A stretch of 13,053 nucleotides of DNA from an uncultured Cardiobacterium sp. (lineage in GTDB: Bacteria > Pseudomonadota > Gammaproteobacteria > Cardiobacteriales > Cardiobacteriaceae). This document shows positions 6,831 to 12,997 of the stretch, in pieces. The notes below the pieces were generated by a model. The model ran no database searches. It was given only the letters and a program-made list of their open reading frames with translations, and had not been told where the DNA came from. The stretch spans positions 1 through 13,053 of the forward strand of contig NZ_CALJAH010000243.1 in assembly GCF_938028185.1 (NCBI RefSeq). Reading direction: 5' to 3'. How positions within the stretch are numbered: position 1 is the stretch's first letter; each line of letters opens with the position of its first letter. The translations under genes were made by a program, and so were the position numbers.

Positions 6831-7313
6831 ATGAAAAAACACCTGCTCACCCTCCTGCTCCTCGCCAGCGGCGCCCTGGCCGCGCCGACTGCCAGCGTCA
6901 GCGGCAACTGGCGCTGCCAGACCGTCAGCTACCAACAATACGGCAACAACTACCTGATCTTCATCGACAAAACCCACTGGCAGCACAAAGAAGACGGCAG
7001 CCTGCACGGCGAGGGCAAAGTCGAAGTGCGCATCCACAGCAAGACCAACCCGACCCTGCGCCTCTACTTTGACTACGCCTCGGACGGCAGTTGGCAACAA
7101 ATCGGCGACCGCCTGCTGATTGAGACCATCAAGCCGCGCTTCGTCACCTCCGGCAAAACCGCGGCGCAACTGCGCCCGGCGGCGGAAAACATCGCACACG
7201 ACGTCAACAGCAAACCGCAACAGACCGTCGCCTCCAACATCATCTTCGTCAATGCGCGCCAACTCATCCTCGAAGACCGCGAAAGCCACGACTTCACCCG
7301 CTGCCGTCGCTGA
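6831..7313 (+). CDS. Small secreted protein of unknown function
   Basis: 160 residues with a clear Sec signal peptide (KK at 2-3, hydrophobic 5-17, likely cleavage after ALA near 17). The mature protein has a strand-rich pattern: SGNWRCQTVSYQQYGNNYLIFIDKTHW, KVEVRIHSKTNPTLRLYFDY, DRLLIETIKPRFVTSG and a closing NIIFVNARQLILEDRESHDFTRC. Two cysteines only, Cys29 near the start and Cys158 near the end, could join in a disulfide that closes a beta barrel or sandwich. The alternation and the final DFTRC strand recall small lipocalin-like periplasmic proteins, but I do not recognise the family. The start was chosen for its signal peptide; GAG lies seven bases upstream. It follows miaA by 31 bases and ends in a strong terminator. 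Confidence 0.85.
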   Translation: MKKHLLTLLLLASGALAAPTASVSGNWRCQTVSYQQYGNNYLIFIDKTHWQHKEDGSLHGEGKVEVRIHSKTNPTLRLYFDYASDGSWQQIGDRLLIETIKPRFVTSGKTAAQLRPAAENIAHDVNSKPQQTVASNIIFVNARQLILEDRESHDFTRCRR

Positions 7314-7339
7314 CGGATTCCTGTCCATGAATTCCCGCT

Positions 7340-7378
7340 CATAAAAAAACCGCCGCTGACCACGGCGGTTTTTTTATG
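7340..7378. terminator. Strong bidirectional terminator
   Basis: A perfect 16-base inverted repeat, cataaaaaaaccgccg (7340-7355) and its complement (7363-7378), around a seven-base loop, so a GC stem of six is flanked by seven A and seven T. It ends the secreted-protein transcript and isolates it from the DnaA-box region to the right. Confidence 0.92.
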
Positions 7379-7806
7379 AAATGCACTGAAAAGTATGGCT
7401 ATATGGTCCGCGCTGGTCATGCGCCGGGGTAATGTGCGCAGCAATGCAGCAGCGGTTTTTCGTCCGTGGTGCGTGCGCAATCCTGTGTCATCCTTGCGAT
7501 TTTTTCTCGCCGACGTCGGCAGTCCCAATGTTGTCCACAAATTTTGGGGATAAATCGCGGCGGTGGTATTGGTCGGCAGTCATCGTTGCGCGGGTGCGTT
7601 ATCCACAAATCCAGCGCTGGCGCGGCGGTCGGGATTGCAAGTGGAAAAAGCGCTTTGTTTACCGCAGTCTCTTTTATCCCGATGTTTTTGCTATGTTTTT
7701 ATCGCGACACCCGCCCTGCACCACGCGGCGCAAACGGCGGTGAATATTGCGTTTTTTGGCAAAACGCGCGAGTTGTCCACCGGGTTATCCACATCCTGCC
7801 GGAGCG
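7379..7806. other. Non-coding region with DnaA-box cluster; candidate replication origin or DnaA-titration site
   Basis: No convincing gene lies in these ~430 bases. DnaA boxes (consensus TTATCCACA) on the plus strand: TTGTCCACA at 7531-7539 (one mismatch), TTATCCACA at 7599-7607 (perfect), TTGTCCACC at 7773-7781 (two mismatches) and TTATCCACA at 7785-7793 (perfect, start to start 12 bases from the previous one). TTATCCCGA at 7674-7682 differs at two bases. On the minus strand, TTATCCCCA at 7553-7545 (one mismatch) and TTTTCCACT at 7648-7640 (two mismatches). A T-rich segment at about 7665-7702 contains two direct copies of ATGTTTTT (7682-7689, 7693-7700) and could be the unwinding element. 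No GATC site is seen here. Base composition changes from C-rich to G-rich on the plus strand across the region. No dnaA, dnaN, rpmH or mnmG is adjacent, so origin status is a hypothesis. Confidence 0.6.
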
Positions 7807-8907
7807 TTATGGGCTGTTCCCCGCCAGCCGGTTCATTTCCTGGTCGAACTGGTCGCAGCGGTAGCGCCAGGCGTCCTTGTTGTTGGCCGCCAGCGGGCGC
7901 GTGCTCGGCAGGCTGACGGTCATCGGGTCGTGCGGGATGTCGTCTATGCGCACTTCGTAGTGCAGGTGGCTGCCGGTGGAGCGACCGCTGTTGCCCAAGT
8001 TGCCGATGGTCTGGCCGCGTTTGACGCTGTCGCCGGTTTCCACTTGCGCGGCGGAGAGGTGGGCGTAGCGGGTCTGGTAGCCGTTCGGATGGTCGATGAT
8101 GACGACGCGACCATAGCCGCCCTGCCAGCCGGAGAAGCGGACGATGCCGTCGCCGGTGGCGTGTACCGCGCTGCCATAGGCGGCCTTGAAGTCGGTGCCT
8201 TCGTGCGGGCGGATGATGCGGGTGATGGGGTGGACGCGCATCGGGTCAAAGGGCGAGGTGATGTGGTCGTAGCTCGCAAGCGGGATGCGGTCCATCATCG
8301 CCTCGGGCGCATTGCCGTCGTGGTCGTAGTACCAGGTGTTTTTGTTTTCGTGGCGGGCGTACCAGGTGTTGCTGCCGCTCCGGGTGTTAAGGCGCAAGGC
8401 GATGATTTTGCTGTTTTTCGGGTCGATTTTGCCGTCTTTTTCGTAGTCGGCGTAGTAGAGGTCGATGTGGGTCAGCGCGCCGTCTTCGAGGCGGTGTTGC
8501 AGCGGCTCAAGCTGGGCGACCAGGGTCGGGTTGAAGCCGCTTTTTTGCAGGTGGTACCAGTAGTCGCCGGAAAGCCGCCAGGTTTGATAGTGTTTGATGA
8601 AGCGGCCATTGTCGGTGGTTTTCGCCGGTGGTTTGGCGCTCGTGGGCGGGCCGGGGATTTCTTTGGGCGGCGGCGCGGGCGGCTGTGGGGACGGCGGTGC
8701 GGCGGGTTCGTCTTCGTAGTCGTCGTCTGCAAAGTCGTCGGTGGTTAGGGCTTCGGGCGGGGTTACGGTATGATGCGCGCTCTTGTATTCGGGCAACCAG
8801 AAGTCCGCTGGCAAGAGGGCGTACAGGGCGACGCCGAGGAAGCCGATGAGGGCTATCCACGGCAAGAGGCGTCGTTGGGTGCGGTCGTTATGCAGTTCTG
8901 GTGGCAT
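7807..8907 (-). CDS. Membrane-anchored M23 (LytM/MepM-like) peptidase
   Basis: 366 residues. An N-terminal membrane anchor (about 14-32) is followed by an acidic then proline-rich linker (54-95), a middle domain (about 100-215), and a C-terminal M23 domain (about 217-335). Zinc and catalytic residues are complete: His235 and Asp239 (RPHEGTDF), His283 (RYAHLS), His314 and His316 (TGSHLHYEVR). The stretch YYDHDGNAPEAMMDRIPLASYDHITSPF before the domain is typical of MepM/OapA-type peptidoglycan DD-endopeptidases, which cut cross-links in the periplasm during wall growth. The middle domain has an EF-hand-like loop, D154-Y-E-K-D-G-K-I-D-P-K-N165. No LysM motif is seen. The ATG at 8907 has AGGA upstream. 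Diverges from tyrS across 55 bases. Confidence 0.93.
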   Translation of the reverse strand: MPPELHNDRTQRRLLPWIALIGFLGVALYALLPADFWLPEYKSAHHTVTPPEALTTDDFADDDYEDEPAAPPSPQPPAPPPKEIPGPPTSAKPPAKTTDNGRFIKHYQTWRLSGDYWYHLQKSGFNPTLVAQLEPLQHRLEDGALTHIDLYYADYEKDGKIDPKNSKIIALRLNTRSGSNTWYARHENKNTWYYDHDGNAPEAMMDRIPLASYDHITSPFDPMRVHPITRIIRPHEGTDFKAAYGSAVHATGDGIVRFSGWQGGYGRVVIIDHPNGYQTRYAHLSAAQVETGDSVKRGQTIGNLGNSGRSTGSHLHYEVRIDDIPHDPMTVSLPSTRPLAANNKDAWRYRCDQFDQEMNRLAGNSP

Positions 8908-8916
8908 TTTTGTTCC

Positions 8917-8937
8917 TTTGGCGCGCGTTTGGCGCGC
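8917..8937. repeat. Direct repeat in the M23/tyrS divergent region
   Basis: tttggcgcgc occurs at 8917-8926 and again at 8928-8937, an 11-base period, each copy containing the palindrome gcgcgc. It fills nearly half of the 55-base gap between the two divergent starts and could bind a regulator on one face of the helix. I find no convincing -35/-10 pair for either gene in the gap. Confidence 0.45.
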
Positions 8938-8962
8938 ATTTTAGCTTTTTTCGGAGGTTTTT

Positions 8963-10159
8963 ATGGTCGTGGATGAGCAGTTGGCGCTGTTTGGCCGTGG
9001 TGCGGTGGATTTTGTCGGCGCGGAGGATTTGCGCGAAAAACTCGCGGCGGGCAAGAAGCTGCGGGTCAAGCTCGGCATGGATCCGACCGCGCCGGATTTG
9101 CATTTTGGTCATACGGTGGTGCTGAACAAGTTGCGCCAGTTTCAGGATGCCGGGCATCAGGTGCTGTTTTTGATTGGCGATTTCACCGCACGCATAGGCG
9201 ATCCTTCCGGCAAGAGCGCGACCCGTCCGCCGCTGTCCACCGAGCAGGTGCTTGCCAATGCGGAGACGTACAAGGAGCAGGTGTTCAAGATTCTTGACCC
9301 GGCGAAGACGGAGATTCTTTTTAATTCAAGCTGGATGGAGCCGATGCAGGCAGCGGATGTCATCCGCCTCGCCGCGAAGTACACGGTGGCGCGCATTCTG
9401 GAGCGCGATGATTTCCACAAGCGCTATACCGAGGGGCGGCCGATTGCGGTGCATGAGTTTTTGTACCCGCTGACCCAGGGCTATGATTCGGTGGCGATGG
9501 AGGCGGATGTGGAGCTGGGCGGCACCGACCAGAAGTTCAACTTGCTGGTTGGCCGCGATTTGCAGCGCGAGTACGGCCAGTCGCCGCAGGCGATTATTAC
9601 CATGCCGATTCTGGAAGGCCTGGACGGTGTGCAGAAGATGAGCAAGTCGCTTGGCAATTATGTCGGCATTTTTGATGCACCGAACGAGATGTTCGGCAAG
9701 ATTATGTCGGTGTCGGACGAGCTGATGTGGCGCTGGTTCACCCTGCTCTCGTTCCGCTCAATGGCCGAGATTGAGGCGCTGCAAGCGGAGGTCGCCGCCG
9801 GACGCAATCCGCGCGATGTGAAGTTTGAGCTGGCGCGCGAGCTGGTCGCCCGTTTCCACGATGAGGCGGCGGCGGCAGCGGCGCAGGAGGCGTTTGTCAA
9901 TCGCTTCGCCAGGAATGAAATCCCGGAAGACCTTGAGGAAATCCGTCTGGATGCCCCCGATGGCGCGCTTGGTATCGGCCAGGTACTGAAGGCGGCGGGG
10001 CTGGTCAGCAGTACCTCGGAAGGGTTGCGCATGGTCGATGGCGGCGCGGTCAAGATTGACGGCGAGCGCGTCGAAAGCCGCGATTTCAAGCTGGCACGCG
10101 GTTTCAGCGGTATCGTGCAAGCGGGCAAACGCCGCATTGTCAAGGTGGTCATCGCATGA
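8963..10159 (+). CDS. tyrS: Tyrosyl-tRNA synthetase
   Basis: Charges tRNA-Tyr with tyrosine in the cytoplasm. 398 residues, the length of the shorter TyrRS type found in many Gammaproteobacteria such as Haemophilus and Pseudomonas rather than the E. coli type. Class I signatures: HFGH at 47-50 (HIGH motif) after KLGMDPTAPDL, and KMSKS at 225-229 within GVQKMSKSLGN. Substrate-site motifs include LIGDFTARIGDPSGKS (70-85) and ELGGTDQKFNLLVGRDLQ (184-201). An S4 RNA-binding domain occupies about 335-395 (GIGQVLKAAGLVSSTSEGLRMVDGGAVKIDGERV). The start has GGAGG five bases upstream. The stop overlaps the next start (ATGA), so the downstream protease is translationally coupled. The coding strand is G-rich, in contrast to the C-rich miaA. 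Confidence 0.98.
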   Translation: MVVDEQLALFGRGAVDFVGAEDLREKLAAGKKLRVKLGMDPTAPDLHFGHTVVLNKLRQFQDAGHQVLFLIGDFTARIGDPSGKSATRPPLSTEQVLANAETYKEQVFKILDPAKTEILFNSSWMEPMQAADVIRLAAKYTVARILERDDFHKRYTEGRPIAVHEFLYPLTQGYDSVAMEADVELGGTDQKFNLLVGRDLQREYGQSPQAIITMPILEGLDGVQKMSKSLGNYVGIFDAPNEMFGKIMSVSDELMWRWFTLLSFRSMAEIEALQAEVAAGRNPRDVKFELARELVARFHDEAAAAAAQEAFVNRFARNEIPEDLEEIRLDAPDGALGIGQVLKAAGLVSSTSEGLRMVDGGAVKIDGERVESRDFKLARGFSGIVQAGKRRIVKVVIA

Positions 10160-11454
10160 GAAAGCTGCTCCTCCTCGGCGCGCTGCTTGCGGGCAGCGCC
10201 TTTGCCCAGCCGGTACTGCCCGCGCAGAATGAGAAAGGCGAGACGGCAGCGGTGCCGTTCTCGGTCAATGCGCTCTTTGCCTCTTATAAACCCAGCATCT
10301 ATCAGGTGCGCACCATCAACACCGCTACGGGTCAGAAAACCAGCATCGGCTCCGGTTTCGTCATCGGCGACGGCAAGATGATTGCCACCAACTACCACGT
10401 CATCGCCGACGCGGTAAACAAGGAAAAGCACGAAATCGAGTACATCAGCACCGACGACCGCGAAGGCAAACTGCGCCTGCTCGCGGTGGACGTGGTGCAT
10501 GACCTCGCCATCGTCGCCGCCGACCACGACCTCGGCAAACCCTTCAAACTGCTCGGCGGCATCCCCGAACAGGGCGAAGCGCTCTACGCGCTGGGCAACC
10601 CCGGCGATTTGGGCTTCATCATCGTCGATGGCATCAACAACGGTATCCTGCAAAAAAGCGCGCGCTCGCGCATCCTCTTCTCCGGCGCGATTAACAGCGG
10701 CATGAGCGGCGGGCCGACGGTGAACAAGGGCGGCGAAGTCGTCGGCATCAACGTCGAAAGCCAGGGCAACGACATCGGCTTCCTCGTCCCTGCCAGCCAC
10801 CTTGCCGACCTGCTCAAACAGGCGGAAGGCGGCGCGGTGAACATCAACGAATCCATCGCCGACCAGCTCTTTGCCGACAACGACAAATACTACACCCCGT
10901 TTTTCAGCGGCAAATGGAAAACCGCCACCATCGGCCACTTCAAAGTGCCGACCGAAATCGGCGGCGACCTGCGCTGTTGGGACGTCTCGCCCGAAGCCCA
11001 ACTGGAAGACCTCGCCGTCAGCGAATCCGTCGTCTGCCAGTCCGACCGCACCACCTACATCAGCCGCGACATCCAGATTGGCGTGATGGGCTTCATCTAC
11101 AGCAACTTCTACGCGCGCGAGCCGATGCTCACCTCGCGCTTCTACCACCTCTACAGCCAGGAATACCGCCTGCCGACCGAACACCGCAGCAGCCGCGACT
11201 ACGGCGACTTCAACTGCAAGGCGGACTTCGTCAGCATCGGCGGCAAACCCTTCAAAACCACCTACTGCACCCAGCCCTCGAAAAAATTCATCAAGGGCGA
11301 CGAAGCCGTCTCTGACCTCTACCTCATCGCCGCGCAAATCGGTGAAAAACAACAAGGCTTCACCATCACCCTGATGCTCACCGGCATCCAGGAAAACCTC
11401 GGCAAGCGCGTCATGGCACACATACTGGAACAAATCACATGGCAACAGAACTGA
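10156..11454 (+). CDS. Secreted trypsin-like serine protease with unknown C-terminal domain
   Basis: 432 residues. A signal peptide (1-17, cleavage after AFA) exports it to the periplasm. The protease domain (about 36-225) has a complete HtrA-like triad: His81 (ATNYHVIAD), Asp116 (VVHDLAIV), Ser184 (NSGMSGGPTVN), with the oxyanion loop and GEVVGINVESQ after it. No PDZ domain follows; residues ~235-432 form a separate domain I do not recognise, with four cysteines (274, 294, 354, 371) that may pair, and aromatic-rich strands. So it is not DegP/DegS by architecture. The start is in the ATGA overlap with tyrS; the end overlaps the FHA-protein gene by 16 bases. The gene order suggests a partnership between this protease and the FHA membrane protein. 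Substrate unknown. Confidence 0.92.
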   Translation: MRKLLLLGALLAGSAFAQPVLPAQNEKGETAAVPFSVNALFASYKPSIYQVRTINTATGQKTSIGSGFVIGDGKMIATNYHVIADAVNKEKHEIEYISTDDREGKLRLLAVDVVHDLAIVAADHDLGKPFKLLGGIPEQGEALYALGNPGDLGFIIVDGINNGILQKSARSRILFSGAINSGMSGGPTVNKGGEVVGINVESQGNDIGFLVPASHLADLLKQAEGGAVNINESIADQLFADNDKYYTPFFSGKWKTATIGHFKVPTEIGGDLRCWDVSPEAQLEDLAVSESVVCQSDRTTYISRDIQIGVMGFIYSNFYAREPMLTSRFYHLYSQEYRLPTEHRSSRDYGDFNCKADFVSIGGKPFKTTYCTQPSKKFIKGDEAVSDLYLIAAQIGEKQQGFTITLMLTGIQENLGKRVMAHILEQITWQQN

Positions 11455-12338
11455 CCGTCGAAAACCAGGACAACATCTACCGCGTCCACACCTACCCGGT
11501 GCGCATCGGCCGCGCCAAAGACAACGACATCATCGTCAAGGCGCCCTTTGTCGCCGACTACCACGCCGTCATCGAACAGGGCGCACAAGGCCTCACCATC
11601 CGCAGCCTCGAACAAAGCCACGCCAACGGCGAACGCATCCACACCACCCGCCCGCTCGCCGCCAACACCCTGCTGCAAATCGGCACCGCCACCCTGAAAA
11701 TCTGGCTTGACCCGGCCAAACCGATGCCGCTCGCCCACAAACAGCGGCGCTGGTGGCCGCTGTTCACCCACCCGGCCGCCGTCGCCGCGTGGTTCATCGC
11801 CGCCATCTTCCTCACCATGTGGCAAGGCTACCTCGACAGCCCGCAAAGCTACATCGTCGATTACAACCGCCTCATCACCACCATCATCACCCTGCTCGGT
11901 CTCACCTGGATTACCCACACCATGATTCAGCCGCTGGCACGGCGCTACCTCATCCTGCCCGTCCTCGGCCTCGTCAGCGCCTACAGCGCGCTCGGCGACC
12001 TCCTCTCCGCCGCCGCCGACTGGTACGGCTTCCAGACCAGCAGCACCAGCGCCGACACCTGGGCGACCATCCTCGGCTTCGCCGGCTTCCTCTGGCTCTA
12101 CCGCGCCTTTTTGCGCGACCACATCCCGCTCGCCGGCCGCATCCTCTGGCGCGCCACCGTCCTGACCCTGCTGCCGACACTATTGCTCGTCTCCTACAGC
12201 TACCTGCGCGAACACGACTTCTACAGCCAGCGCCCCGGCAGCTACCCGGTGTACCAGAACAAACTGCAAAGCAGCATCATGCTCAATAGCCAAATAAAAC
12301 CAATCAAAAACTTCTTTTCGATTGACAAAAACGAATAA
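11439..12338 (+). CDS. FHA-domain integral membrane protein
   Basis: 299 residues. The N-terminal ~90 residues form an FHA domain, normally a reader of phosphothreonine: RIGRAKDNDIIV (Gly24-Arg25), YHAVIEQ (His42) and HANGERI (Asn63-Gly64). The conserved Ser three before the His is Ala39 (A-D-Y-H), so phosphopeptide binding may be altered. A basic linker (100-105) precedes about five hydrophobic segments (roughly 112-130, 144-160, 170-192, 207-224, 234-254), then a polar tail of ~45 residues. The FHA domain should be cytoplasmic. The start lies inside the end of the protease gene with a weak GGA ten bases upstream, implying coupling. No Ser/Thr kinase or phosphatase gene is in the window. The end overlaps the dps promoter. 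Function unknown. Confidence 0.9.
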   Translation: MATELTVENQDNIYRVHTYPVRIGRAKDNDIIVKAPFVADYHAVIEQGAQGLTIRSLEQSHANGERIHTTRPLAANTLLQIGTATLKIWLDPAKPMPLAHKQRRWWPLFTHPAAVAAWFIAAIFLTMWQGYLDSPQSYIVDYNRLITTIITLLGLTWITHTMIQPLARRYLILPVLGLVSAYSALGDLLSAAADWYGFQTSSTSADTWATILGFAGFLWLYRAFLRDHIPLAGRILWRATVLTLLPTLLLVSYSYLREHDFYSQRPGSYPVYQNKLQSSIMLNSQIKPIKNFFSIDKNE

Positions 12339-12354
12339 CGCGCTACAATGCGCG
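12322..12354 (+). promoter_or_regulatory. dps promoter with flanking inverted repeat
   Basis: A perfect -35 TTGACA (12322-12327), 16 bases, and TACAAT (12344-12349, five of six). The -10 box is framed exactly by cgcgc (12339-12343) and gcgcg (12350-12354), an inverted repeat that could be an operator or affect melting. The -35 lies within the last codons of the FHA-protein gene. It is an apparently sigma70 promoter; stationary-phase or OxyR control, as for E. coli dps, is not visible. Confidence 0.82.
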
Positions 12355-12390
12355 CCGTTGAAAGTTCCATAACCAACCGGAGAAAACACC

Positions 12391-12861
12391 ATGAGCATTA
12401 ACATTGGCATCACCGAAGCCCAACGCAAAACCATCGCCGAAGGCCTCGCCAAAGTCCTGGCCGACAGCTACACCCTCTACCTCAAGACCCACAAATTCCA
12501 CTGGAACGTCGAAGGGCCGATGTTCCGCACCCTGCACCTGATGTTTGAAGAGCAGTACACCGAGCTGGCGACCGCTGTCGATGAAATCGCCGAACGCATC
12601 CGCGCGCTGGGCTTCCCGGCACCGGGCTCCTACAGTGAATTTGCCGCGCTGACCGAAATCAAGGAAAACACCGGCAAGCCGGACGCGCTGACCATGATCC
12701 GCGAACTGGTCGAAGGCCAGGAAACCGTGGTACGCACCTGCCGCACCCTCTTCCCGGCAGTCGATGAAGCCAACGACGAAGCCACCGCAGATCTGCTCAC
12801 CAACCGTATGCAAACCCACGAAAAAGCCGCGTGGATGCTGCGCGCGCTGCTGGAAAAATAA
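12391..12861 (+). CDS. dps: Dps-family ferritin-like DNA-protection protein
   Basis: 156 residues, typical Dps size. Dps forms a cytoplasmic dodecamer that oxidises and stores iron using peroxide and so protects DNA. The inter-subunit ferroxidase residues have the exact spacing of the E. coli set (His51, His63, Asp67, Asp78, Glu82): His37 in KFHWNVEGP, His49, Glu53, Asp64 and Glu68 in DEIAERIRALG. The N terminus is short (MSINIGITEAQRK) and lacks the Lys-rich tail of E. coli Dps, so strong non-specific DNA binding is doubtful; it may act mainly as an iron store, like several short-tailed Dps proteins. GGAG lies eight bases before the ATG. It has its own promoter and terminator. Confidence 0.96.
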   Translation: MSINIGITEAQRKTIAEGLAKVLADSYTLYLKTHKFHWNVEGPMFRTLHLMFEEQYTELATAVDEIAERIRALGFPAPGSYSEFAALTEIKENTGKPDALTMIRELVEGQETVVRTCRTLFPAVDEANDEATADLLTNRMQTHEKAAWMLRALLEK

Positions 12862-12901
12862 ACCGGCACACACCCCAATACGAATAACGACACACACTCG
12901 C

Positions 12902-12931
12902 CAAAACCCGCCGCCAGGCGGGTTTTGTTTT
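12902..12931 (+). terminator. Rho-independent terminator of dps
   Basis: A perfect 11-base stem caaaacccgcc (12902-12912) / ggcgggttttg (12917-12927) with loop gcca, followed by four T. It lies 40 bases after the dps stop. Confidence 0.92.
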
Positions 12932-12946
12932 GCCTGCGTTTGACAA

Positions 12947-12997
12947 AAGCCGCCCCTGCGGCAAACCGCGCTGCGGGCTTTACCCTGCGGGGGCAGG
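12947..12997. repeat. Cluster of three small GC-rich hairpins, possible dispersed repeat
   Basis: Three consecutive perfect inverted repeats: gccgc/gcggc (12949-12962, loop ccct), ccgc/gcgg (12966-12976, loop gct) and cctgc/gcagg (12984-12997, loop gggg). An outer aagcc (12947-12951) can also pair with ggctt (12976-12980). Such intergenic clusters are typical of REP-like or other small palindromic repeats, but only one copy is in this window so dispersal cannot be shown. The sequence from 12998 to the window end holds no gene I can support. Confidence 0.4.

Noticed and set aside
7432..7916. Several overlapping rightward ORFs of 100-130 codons in the DnaA-box region
   Set aside because: They lack Shine-Dalgarno sites and family features, run into the M23 peptidase gene on the other strand, and read through the DnaA boxes.
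9658..11445. The longest ORF in the window (595 codons, leftward)
   Set aside because: It is antisense to tyrS and the protease, both with clear family motifs. GC-rich third positions keep the reverse frame open; its translation is low-complexity Val/Ala/Asp-rich sequence and resembles no family.
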